Below, piece by piece: positions 20,901 to 32,300 of a stretch of DNA of 64,000 bases; positions within the stretch are counted from its first letter, which is position 1; every line of letters begins with the position of its first letter. Source of the DNA: Macrostomum hystrix (Eukaryota; Platyhelminthes; Macrostomidae). Where the stretch lies: positions 1,659,001 to 1,723,000 of the forward strand of contig CATNEN010000030.1 in NCBI GenBank assembly GCA_950097015.1. The letters are read 5' to 3'. The notes under the pieces are model-generated. The model was not told the DNA's origin and did not search any database. It saw only the letters and a list, made by a program, of their open reading frames with translations. The translations under genes and the position numbers were made by a program.

Positions 20901-23690
20901 AGATTTGTTTTCATGAGAAACTAGGAGGCTATGAGTTGGTCATTGACAAGCTCATTTCTTCTAATCGTGAGATTTGTTTTCATGAGAAACTAGGAGGCTA
21001 TGAGTTGGTCATTGACAAGCTCATTTCTTCTAATCTGAGATTTGTTTTCATGAGAAACTAGGAGGCTATGAGTTGGTCATTGACAAGCTCATTTCTTCTA
21101 ATCTGAGATTTGTTTTCATGAGAAACTTGGAGGCTATGAGTTGGTCATTGACAAGCTCATTTCTTCTAATCTGAGATTTGTTTTCATGAGAAACTAGGAG
21201 GCTATGAGTTGGTCATTGACAAGCTCATTTCTTCTAATCTGAGATTTGTTTTCATGAGAAACTAGGAGGCTATGAGTTGGTCATTGACAAGCTCATTTCT
21301 TCTAATCTGAGATTTGTTTTCATGAGAAACTAGGAGGCTATGAGTTGGTCATTGACAAGCTCATTTCTTCTAATCTGAGATTTGTTTTCATGAGAAACTA
21401 GGAGGCTATGAGTTGGTCATTGACAAGCTCATTTCTTCTAATCTGAAATTTGTTTTCATGAGAAACTAGGAGGCTATGAGTTGGTCATTGACAAGCTCAT
21501 TTCTTCTAATCTGAGATTTGTTTTCATGAGAAACTAGGAGGCTATGAGTTGGTCATTGACAAGCTCATTTCTTCTAATCTGAGATTTGTTTTCATGAGAA
21601 ACTAGGAGGCTATGAGTTGGTCATTGACAAGCTCATTTCTTCTAATCTGAGATTTGTTTTCATGAGAAACTAGGAGGCTATGAGTTGGTCATTGACAAGC
21701 TCATTTCTTCTAATCTGAGATTGTTTTCATGAGAAACTAGGAGGCTATGAGTTGGTCATTGACAAGCTCATTTCTTCTAATCTGAGATTTGTTTTCATGA
21801 GAAACTAGGAGGCTATGAGTTGGTCATTGACAAGCTCATTTCTTCTAATCTGAGATTTGTTTTCATGAGAAACTAGGAGGCTATGAGTTGGTCATTGACA
21901 AGCTCATTTCTTCTAATCTGAGATTTGTTTTCATGAGAAACTAGGAGGCTATGAGTTGGTCATTGACAAGCTCATTTCTTCTAATCTGAGATTTGTTTTC
22001 ATGAGAAACTAGGAGGCTATGAGTTGGTCATTGACAAGCTCATTTCTTCTAATCTGAAATTTGTTTTCATGAGAAACTAGGAGGCTATGAGTTGGTCATT
22101 GACAAGCTCATTTCTTCTAATCTGAGATTTGTTTTCATGAGAAACTAGGAGGCTATGAGTTGGTCATTGACAAGCTCATTTCTTCTAATCTGAGATTTGT
22201 TTTCATGAGAAACTAGGAGGCTATGAGTTGGTCATTGACAAGCTCATTTCTTCTAATCTGAAATTTGTTTTCATGAGAAACTAGGAGGCTATGAGTTGGT
22301 CATTGACAAGCTCATTTCTTCTAATCTGAGATTTGTTTTCATGAGAAACTTGGAGGCTATGAGTTGGTCATTGACAAGCTCATTTCTTCTAATCTGAAAT
22401 TTGTTTCATGAGAAACTAGGAGGCTATGAGTTGGTCATTGACAAGCCTCATTTCTTCTAATGTGAGATTTGTTTTCATGAGAAACTAGGAGGCTATGAGT
22501 TGGTCATTGACAAGCTCATTTCTTCTAATCTGAGATTTGTTTTCATGAGAAACTAGGAGGCTATGAGTTGGTCATTGACAAGCTCATTTCTTCTAATCTG
22601 AGATTTGTTTTCATGAGAAACTAGGAGGCTATGAGTTGGTCATTGACAAGCTCATTTCTTCTAATCTGAGATTTGTTTTCATGAGAAACTAGGAGGCTAT
22701 GAGTTGGTCATTGACAAGCTCATTTCTTCTAATCTGAGATTTGTTTTCATGAGAAACTAGGAGGCTATGAGTTGGTCATTGACAAGCTCATTTCTTCTAA
22801 TCTGAAATTTGTTTTCATGAGAAACTAGGAGGCTATGAGTTGGTCATTGACAAGCTCATTTCTTCTAATCTGAGATTTGTTTTCATGAGAAACTAGGAGG
22901 CTATGAGTTGGTCATTGACAAGCTCATTTCTTCTAATCTGAGATTTGTTTTCATGAGAAACTAGGAGGCTATGAGTTGGTCATTGACAAGCTCATTTCTT
23001 CTAATCTGAGATTTGTTTTCATGAGAAACTAGGAGGCTATGAGTTGGTCATTGACAAGCTCATTTCTTCTAATCTGAGATTTGTTTTCATGAGAAACTTG
23101 GAGGCTATGAGTTGGTCATTGACAAGCTCATTTCTTCTAATCTGAGATTTGTTTTCATGAGAAACTAGGAGGCTATGAGTTGGTCATTGACAAGCTCATT
23201 TCTTCTAATCTGAGATTTGTTTTCATGAGAAACTTGGAGGCTATGAGTTGGTCATTGACAAGCTCATTTCTTCTAATCTGAGATTTGTTTTCATGAGAAA
23301 CTAGGAGGCTATGAGTTGGTCATTGACAAGCTCATTTCTTCTAATCTGAGATTTGTTTTCATGAGAAACTTGGAGGCTATGAGTTGGTCATTGACAAGCT
23401 CATTTCTTCTAATCTGAGATTTGTTTTCATGAGAAACTTGGAGGCTATGAGTTGGTCATTGACAAGCTCATTTCTTCTAATCTGAGATTTGTTTCATGAG
23501 AAACTAGGAGGCTATGAGTTGGTCATTGACAAGCTCATTTCTTCTAATCTGAGATTTGTTTTCATGAGAAACTTGGAGGCTATGAGTTGGTCATTGACAA
23601 GCTCATTTCTTCTAATCTGAGATTTGTTTTCATGAGAAACTTGGAGGCTATGAGTTGGTCATTGACAAGCTCATTTCTTCTAATCTGAGA
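17967..23690. repeat. 68-bp satellite-like array, about 84 copies
   Basis: Unit landmarks are TTGTTTTCATGAGAAACT, GGAGGCTATGAGTTGGTC and ATTGACAAGCTCATTTCTTC. Copies are nearly identical; recurrent variants are CTTGG/CTAGG and CTGAG/CTGAA/GTGAG. Rare single-base length changes occur, for example near 20965, 21720, 22400 and 23490. The array begins 115 bases after the B1 stop. Only about 45 bases of one unit exist at the matching place downstream of A2 (37770-37815). Confidence 0.98.
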
Positions 23691-24160
23691 GGCCACACAG
23701 ACTTTGTCAAAAAGTACTCATATTCTAATGATTCTAATGGCCTAAAGATTGGTCATAGCAATTGTTGTGTAGTGACGCTTGCTAAAACGGCCCTTCTTAG
23801 GTACACCGTTTAGAATGCCGTTAGTCTCAATGTAATGTATTTTCTATGCTGGCTACTGATAGTAGACGGGTTCGATTGTGTTGTTAGTACTTATTTTTCG
23901 TTGTTTGCAATTTTTTAGGAAATAACAAATATATTAGCACATGCTGCTGAGGCAGCAAAATAACTTTCTTACATAGTTCTACAAGGAAATAAACCGCCTT
24001 AACGTTGTACGTGGTCTTAACGTACAACAGCAATTTCATTTCTTGAACATCTGAGGTGCCACATAGACTTTTGCAACAAGTGATTGAATGTTACAGAGTT
24101 AGTCGCAAAATTCCTAATTCTTTGAGCAGAGTAAATGCTTCCCTTCCTGGATCAATTTCT
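23691..24160. other. Intergenic block duplicated at 37816-38255
   Basis: From GAGGCCACACAGACTTTGTC to about 24150 this sequence is nearly identical to 37810-38255. The duplication ends near CTTCCCTTCCTGGAT in both. It includes a small near-palindrome around AACGTTGTACGT and CGTACAACAG (24001-24030). No gene is seen. Confidence 0.75.
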
Positions 24161-24162
24161 AT

Positions 24163-25215
24163 GATCAACCCGACGATCAATCCTGATGATCAATCCCTAT
24201 GATCAACCCGACGATCAATCCTGATGATCAATCCCTATGATCAACCCGACGGTCAATCCTGATGATCAATCTCAATGATCAACGCGACGATCAATCCTGA
24301 TGATCAATCTCAATGATCAACCTGATGATCAATCTCAATGATCAACCTGATGATCAATCTCAATGATCAACCTGATGATCAATCTCAATGATCAACCTGA
24401 TGATCAATCTCAATGATCAACCTGATGATCAATCTCAATGATCAACCTGATGATCAATCTCAATGATCAACCTGATGATCAATCTCAATGATCAACCTGA
24501 TGATCAATCTCAATGATCAACCTGATGATCAATCTCAATGATCAACCTGATGATCAATCTCAATGATCAACCTGATGATCAATCTCAATGATCAACCTGA
24601 TTGTAAGCGATTGAAAAGCGCTTACATCGGTTCTCCTTTCAATCAGCGACCTTCATCTGCATTTCGACCCACCCAGCGCTCAAAATAGACCTGAGCGGGC
24701 CAGACCGGCTGACCTGACGGCCTGGAAAGCAATGACGCAGAGACCGAGAACCTAGGCACCCTATCAGCCTGCGAACTCGTGCCTAGAATGCTCGCGGCTG
24801 GTGTGTTGGGTTGGGGACCATGGCAACGCGGGGCAGAGAGATAACTGCTTGTGTGTTATCTGTTATATCTCTCTCTCTGACCCCCCCCCCTACTGCTAAA
24901 CACTGTGCCTTATCGCTTGAATATAAAATACACTGCTTCGTAGATATGCTCCTGCACTGAAGCTTTGAGATGTGAGTCTCACACTCATAATTGTTGGCCT
25001 CTGTGGTCAGTACGAGTTCAAGTCTTTCGGTTAGTGTCGGCAGAAGGTAGCAGGCAGCAAGAAAACCTGCTATACTGATGATCAATCTCAATGATCAACC
25101 CGACGATCAATCCTGATGATCAATCTCAATGATCAACCTGATGATCAATCTCAATGATCAACCTGATGATCAATCTCAATGATCAACCTGATGATCAATC
25201 TCAATGACCAACCTC
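24163..25215. repeat. 25-bp minisatellite, split by an insertion
   Basis: Units containing GATCAATCTCAATGATCAAC and CTGAT run from about 24163 to 24601 and resume at 25075-25215. Early units are more diverse (CCCGACGATCAATCC). A 473-base block separates the two halves. Confidence 0.93.
24602..25074 (+). mobile_element. Probable solo LTR inserted in the 25-bp array
   Basis: The block begins TGTAAGCGATTG and is bordered by CTGAT on both sides (24597-24601 and 25075-25079). Continuous array sequence would need that word only once, so a 5-base target duplication is likely. A TATA-like AATATAAAATAC lies at about 24919. The right end reads GCTATA rather than a classic CA, so the LTR call is tentative. 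There is no open frame of retroelement type. Confidence 0.45.
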
Positions 25216-25441
25216 TCGACAATCATTTCGATGGTTAATCTTGACGATCGATGCGAGATTAATCCCGATGATCAATTCGGAATATTTGCATCCTGATTCC
25301 CAATCAGTGCCGGAGACTCTTTTAAGATGTTTGTTAAACTAGCGCAGCGAAAATTCTCCCGACCTGAATGCGCCGAGCCCGTAGTCTATTAAAATCTACC
25401 GGAAACTCTCTAACCAGCGAGACCCCCCACTAAAATCGCAG

Positions 25442-25655
25442 TGCCGTCCTGTCCGGAACTTCGGTGCGAGCAGCGGAACTGCTCAACTGGGACCATGACC
25501 GACATTCGCCTGACAGCCTCCTTCGCTGATCCCGAACAGGCCCTCTTAGCCAGGATGTGCAAGTGGAAAATCCCTGCTGACGCTGCGATGCGCCTGTCCT
25601 TGGCCAGTCAAGTCCTCCGAAGCCTGGGTAGTCAGCTTGCAAGTGTCCGCACCTG
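25442..25655 (+). pseudogene. Orphan exon related to A-gene exon 10
   Basis: After an acceptor-like GCAG the frame reads VPSCPELRCEQRNCSTG and later MCKWKIPADAAMRLSLASQ. This corresponds to the start of exon 10 of A1/A2 (VPSCPELRC, then DCKWNIPINSEMRDAMARQ). Similarity ends at about residue 60, where a 43-bp duplication and a stop follow. There are no neighbouring A-type exons, so a relic of a third A gene is most likely. Confidence 0.6.
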
Positions 25656-25749
25656 TTGAGCCAGTGTACTAGTTTCACCTGTTCGCAGAATCCGCACCTG
25701 TTGAGCCAGTGTACTAGTTTCACCTGTTCGCAGTGTCCGCACCTGTTGA
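25637..25749. repeat. 43-bp short tandem duplication
   Basis: Two and a half copies of a unit containing TCCGCACCTGTTGAGCCAG and TACTAGTTTCACCTGTTCGC, directly following the orphan exon. It may be an incipient intronic array of the kind seen elsewhere in the window. Confidence 0.85.
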
Positions 25750-26191
25750 GGATATTATTGACACTTTTGTTGTGATTATACTTTAAATTAGTATATTTTA
25801 TTTTATTTTATTTAAGTGTGTTGATCCTTCATTAATGTACTCGGCGCAATTCAAGAAAGTTTAGTCAGCATGACCAATGTTTAAAGTGAAGGTAAATTTC
25901 AAACCAGATAACCATTGAGTGTCCAATGCTGCTTAGACAATGGTTATTAACTTTATTAACTTTATTAACTTACGATTTTCTTGTGCCAGAGCGATGGAAC
26001 CTCCGGCCATTTGAAATCTCATATCGGATTCTGGCATCTGTTCAACGTAAGCCAACTCCGCAGAAACCGTGGCCGCACCGCAGCAGCAGCAGTGTTTGGT
26101 TAGATCACCTGATACAGTACGTGACTAGGCAGAGTTTTAGACGCACGCACACACTCCATCTATCTTCAAATTTACGCAATTCGAGATTGTT
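25750..26191. other. Intergenic DNA upstream of A2
   Basis: AT-rich sequence with no convincing exon. A run of ATTAACTTT repeats occurs at about 25946-25972. Confidence 0.4.
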
Positions 26192-26199
26192 TATATAAA
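26192..26199 (+). promoter_or_regulatory. Candidate TATA box of A2
   Basis: TATATAAA lies 115 bases before the A2 start codon, so transcription would begin near 26225 and give a leader of about 90 bases. The assignment rests on sequence and position only. Confidence 0.4.
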
Positions 26200-26313
26200 T
26201 GGAGCAACATAAAAGACACCTGCTAGGTGAGCGCGATGAATGTCAACCATTAACATTCGCAGTTGCTTGGCAAAAACGCTCAGCCAAGTTTGACCAACAG
26301 TCACCGCAGCACA

Positions 26314-29300
26314 ATGCTCCGTGTCAACTCCTGGTTCTGGCTAGTCCTGCTGGCTTTGCTGCGGCCCAGCTTCGCTTGTCCTGCCATCGCGCAGAGTCAG
26401 ACCAGCAGCGGCCAGCAGAGCCTGACCACCAGGTACTCAATCACCTCACACTACGGCTATGAGACTGGTGATTCATACTCAAGTCAAACCGGCTGCAACT
26501 GGGAGGTCGGCGCGCCGGAACCCGGCAAGTCCTGGCGAGTCACATTTGATCGAATCGAACTCGAGGTCTCCAGCTCTGCGCAGAGATGCAAATACGACAA
26601 TCTGACGGTGAAGTACGTGTTTAACAATCAAAGCCTGACTCGAGTGCTGTGCGGAATACACAACGGCCTAGTCCTGGTCACTGATAGAGGGTTCAGCTTG
26701 ATGTTCCAGACTAACTCCAGCGTCAACATGCGCGGCTTTATGATCCACTTTGAAGCCATCAGCCGCAGCGAGGGCAACAGAATGATTGCAGCGAGCCAGA
26801 TTAGCCCCATCTTCCTAAATAATGGTTTGTACTTTTGTAGTGCATGATTAGTGCACTACACTGCACTTTCTGTGGGGACTTTTTGTATTTTCTGTTAGAA
26901 ATAGTCATTAATTTCGGTTGGAGCTAGCACAAAGCCTCTAATGAAATTTACTTGCTTCTTTGCAATTATTAATTAAGTTTGATAAGATAGAGATACCCAC
27001 ACCCACATCTCATCCTGTGTTGATGAGACTTCTCTCGTCAGGATATGCCTTTGACAAGTATGTATACTTGACCAGTAATTTTTGGAGCTTGGTAGACCGG
27101 GTGTGATTAAATACACACCAACTGGGCCTATTCAAACTCAGACAGGACCTATTTAAACACCAACTGGACCTATTTAAACACCAACTGGACCTATTCAAAC
27201 ACCAACTGGACCTATTTGAACACCAACTGGACCTATTCATACACCAACTGGACCTATTCAAACACCAACTGGACCTATCCAAACACCAACTGGACCTATC
27301 CAAACACCAACTGGACCTATCCAAACACCAACTGGACCTATCCAAACACCAACTGGACCTATTCAAACTCAGACAGGACCTATCCAAACACCAACTGGAC
27401 CTCTTCAAACTCAGACAGGACCTATCCAAACACCAACTGGACCTATTCATACACCAACTGGACCTATTCATACACCAACTGGACCTATTCATACACCAAC
27501 TGGACCTATTCATACACCAACTGGACCTATTCAAACACCAACTGGACCTATTCCAACACCAACTGGACCGGCCATTGGTCACTTCCAATCAGGCCGATTC
27601 CAGCCTGCTAAAATTTTCCCTAAAAACTTAATTTCCCCTCCAGCAAAGTAAAATTTTCGTTAAACCTTAAGTGTCCCTCGTGAACACTCAAAAACTTCAG
27701 GAAATGCGAACTCCTGTGACAGGCGTAAAATCAGCGGCACGCCAAAGCTATTCCTTGGCCGTTGGTACAACACAAGCATCATTTACATGTCTACTATAGA
27801 CGGGACCTACATACACAATGCCGACTGCAGTTGGACATTACCAGCCCAAAATCAGCCTCTATCGCCGGGAATGGGTCTCTACGTGAAATTTGAGCAGGTG
27901 CAGTTAGAAGGCCGACAGGGAGCTTGTGTACTGGGCAATCTCACCGTCACTTATCAGATGCATCACTCTACAGCAAAGCGAGTATTTTGCCAGCTCAACG
28001 ACAGTGTCACTTTGGTTACCAGGCACAACGTCCTCCTGGAGTTGCGAACTGATTCAACAATTGGCACCGGCCTCAATGTCACGTGGTTCGTGGCGCCATA
28101 CACTAGCACCATTAGCGGACCAATAACAACCAGGCAGGAGTTCCTGCAAGGTTGGAAGGCATCTCATTCTCACCGTGAGTGCTGCCATCGATTATATACT
28201 CCTTTGTTCGAGTGTCATTCCCATTGCTCGAGTGTCATTCCCAGTGCTCGAGTGTCATTCCCATTGCTCGAGTGTCATTCCCAGTGCTCGAGTGTCATTC
28301 CCATTGCTCGAGTGTCATTCCTAGTGCTCGAGTGTCATTCCCAGTGCTCGAGTGTCATTCCCAGTGTTCGAGTGTCATTCCCAGTGCTCGAGTGTCATTC
28401 CCAGTGCTCGAGTGTCATTCCCAGTGCTCGAGTGTCATTCCCAGTGCTCGAGTGTCATTCCCAGTGCTCGAGTGTCATTCCCAGTGCTCGAGTGTCATTC
28501 CCAGTGCTCGAGTGTCATTCCCAGTGATGTCATGTCATTTCCTGATCCCACTGTCCGCAGAGCAGTGCCTGCCATTTATACCGACGTCTTCCGGTGGTAC
28601 AATCCCACTGTACATTTACACGCCTCTGTTCATCGAACCTGGTATGATTTGCACCTGGAACATTGAAATTCCGCCGGGCAAGCTAGCCGAGTTTCGCTTT
28701 CGTCATTTCGGGCGTGGTCGAAGTCGATACAGAACATCACAAGACTTCACTCAAAGCATCCGTGAGTTGTGGGGTTCGAGTTGTTTTCTCAGTTCCTAAT
28801 CCACAGCTTAGATTAGTGAGTCAGTTCTTAATCCACAGCTTAGATTAGTGTGACAGTTCCTAATCCACAGCTTAGTTTAGTGAGTCAGTGTTCCTAATCC
28901 ACAGCTTAGATTAGTGTGTCAGTTCCTAATCCACAGCTTAGATTAGTGAGTCAGTTCCTAATCCCCAGCTTAGATTAGTGAGTCAGTGTTCCTAATCAAC
29001 AGCTTAGATTAGTGTGTCAGTTCCTAATCCACTGCTTAGATTAGTGAGTCAGTGTTCCTAATCCACTGCTTAGATTAGTGAGTCGGTTCCTAATCCACTG
29101 CCTAGATTAGTGAGTCAGCTCCAAATGGCATTTGTCTCACATTGCCAGGCTGCTCACCAATCGACGACATGGTGGTAATTAATTTTCGTCTGTTTTCTGC
29201 TTCCAGCAGACAGGAGTTGCTGAGGCTGTGTACCATGTCAGTGGTCGGGAACGGTGATGTGATTGCGACCGCTGTTGGCTCGGCAACCGTCACGTTCGTT

Positions 29301-32300
29301 TCCCGTCTATTGCAAATTCCATATCTGCGATCGCTTCGATTGGAACTCGATATAGTTTTCAAGAACATTAGACCTACAGGTGATAATTTCCTTACTCAAA
29401 ACAAATCACTCTGACCCCATCCTGAATCACTCTGACCCCATCCTGAATCACTGACCCCATCCTGAATCACTCTGACCCCATCCTGAATCACTGACCCCAT
29501 CCTGAATCACTCTGACCCCATCCTGAATCACTGACCCCATCCTGAATCACTCTGACCCCATCCTGAATCACTGACCCCATCCTGAATCACTCTGACCCCA
29601 TCCTGAATCACTCTGACCTCATCCTGAATCACTGATCCCATTCTGAATCACTCTGACCCCATCCTGAATCACTGACCCCATCCTGAACTTCACTTCTCCC
29701 AACCTTATTGCATCCGCCCTCGCACAGTTCCCAGCACCTGTCCGAAGCTTCGTCGTCTTGACAACTACAGGAGAGTGGTCGCTCTGAGGCCCGGTGAGCA
29801 ACCATTTCTATATCGGATCACTGAATGCTCGTGGAGTCTCGCGCCACGCGACCAGCAGCACCTCATGGCCCTGAAACTCTACATGGATTATCAAAATAGT
29901 TATGGACGCTATCCCAGCAGACTAACGAACCCGAATTGGTTTGGTCCAGACTATGGCCAGTGAGTTGAAATACGAACTTTGGTGATGGGATAAACTTGCA
30001 TCCCAACAACTCAGTTAGTCTACTAAATTAGCGATCCCCCCTCAGTTAGTCTACTAGATAAGCAATCCCCCTCAGTTAGTCTACTTGATAAGCAATCCCC
30101 CTCAGTTAGTCTACTAGATTAGCAATCCCCCCTCAGTTAGTCTACTAGATTACCAGTCCCCCTCAGTTAGTCTACTAGATTAGCAATCCCCCTCAGTTAG
30201 TCTACTAGATTAGCAGTCCCCCTCAGTTAGTCTACTAGATAAGCAATCCCCCTCAGTTAGTCTACTAAATTAGCGATCCCCCCTCAGTTAGTCCACTAGA
30301 TAAGCAATCCCCCTCAGTTAGTCTACTAGATTAGCAATCCCCCTCAGTTAGTCTACTAGATTAGCAATCCCCCTCAGTCAGTCTACTAGATTAGCAAAAA
30401 CCCTCAGTTAGTCTACTAGATTAGCAATCCCCCTCAGTTAGTCTACTAGATTAGCAATCCCCCCTCAGTTAGTCTACTAGATTAGCAATCCCCCTCAGTT
30501 AGTCTACTAGATTACCAGTCCCCCTCAGTTAGTCTACTAGATTACCAGTCCCCCTCAGTTAGTCTACTAGATTAGCAATCCCCCTCAGTTAGTCTACTAG
30601 ATTAGCAATCCCCCTCAGTTAGTCTACTAGATTAGCAATCCCCCCTCAGTTAGTCTACTAGATTACCAGTCCCCCTCAGTTAGTCTACTAGATTAGCAAT
30701 CCCCCTCAGTTAGTCTACTAGATTAGCAATCCCCCTCAGTTAGTCTACTAGATTACCAGTCCCCCTCAGTTAGTCTACTAGATTAGCAATCCCCCTCAGT
30801 TAGTCTACTAGATTAGCAGTCCCCCTCAGTTAGTCTACTAGATTAGCAATCCCCCTCAGTTAGTCTACTAGATTAGCAGTCCCCCTCAGTCAGTCTACTA
30901 GATTAGCAAAAACCCTCAGTTAGTCTACTAGATTAGCAATCCCCCCTCAGTTAGTCTACTAGATTAGCAATCCCCCCTCAGTTAGTCTACTAGATTAGCA
31001 ATCCCCCTCAGTTAGTCTACTAGATTAGCAATCCCCCCTCAGTTAGTCTACTAGATTAGCGATCCCCCTCAGTTAGTCTACTAGATTAGCAATCCCCCCT
31101 CAGTCAGTAGAATAGATTAGCAATCCACACCTCAGTCAGTAGAATAGATTAGCAATCCACACCTCAGTCAGTAGAATAGATTAGCAATCCACACCTCAGT
31201 CAGTAGAATAGATTAGCAATCCCCACTTCAGTCAGTAGAATAGATTAGCAATCCACAACTCAGTCAGTAGAATAGATTAGCAATCCACAACTCAGTCAGT
31301 AGAATAGATTAGCAATCCACACCTCAGTCAGTAGAATAGATTAGCAATCCACACCTCAGTCAGTAGAATAGATTAGCAATCCACACCTCAGTCAGTAGAA
31401 TAGATTAGCAATCCACACCTCAGTTAGTCTACTAGATTAGCAATCCACACCTCAGTCAGTAGAATAGATTAGTAATCCACACCTCAGTCAGTAGAATAGA
31501 TTAGCAATCCACAGCTCAGTCAGTCGAATAGATTAGCAATCCACACCTCAGTCAGTCGAATAGATTAGCAATCCACACCTCAGTCAGTAGAATAGATTAG
31601 CAATCCACACCTCAGTCAGTAGAATAGATTAGCAATCCACACCTCAGTCAGTAGAATAGATTAGGAATCCACAACTCAGTCAGTAGAAAAGATTAGCAAT
31701 CCACACCTCAGTCAGTAGAATAGATTAGCAATCCACACCTCAGTCAGTAGAATAGATTAGCAATCCACACCTCTAAAATGTCTCATGTCTTCTGTCTGAT
31801 CCTTTCATTTTAATTTTCCAATGCAGAAGGTCTATCGCGTATCCAGAGTGCCAGAGGAAAGCAATAATTGCCTCCTACAGCAAGGTGGATCTAACTGATC
31901 TCTTTGAGTCGGTCTCAACCAGCGTATCTCACTTCAGGAGAACTTTCTGCTCTTCTCCCAGCGAAATTGATTCCCTGCTGTTTAGCGGCAACGCAAACCT
32001 CACACTCCAGACCAGTTTGTCAGACCTCATTCTCTCAGGATTCAATCTGACTGTGCTGGACCTGCCAAAGCCGCGGCAAGGTTGACAATCATTTATTTTT
32101 TACTTACTATTGAATTCATACTCGAGTGCAGACTCAATGACTGGTTCTCATTCCTGATGCACTCACATTCAGTGTCTCATTCCTGATGCACTCTCATTCA
32201 GTGTCTCATTCCTGATGCACTCACATTCAGTGTCTCATTCCTGATGCACTCACATTCAGTGTCTCATTCCTGATGCACTCTCATTCAGTGTCTCATTCCT

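Noticed and set aside
17967-23690. CRISPR array
   Set aside because: Units are contiguous 68-bp tandem repeats without unique spacers, in a eukaryotic sequence.
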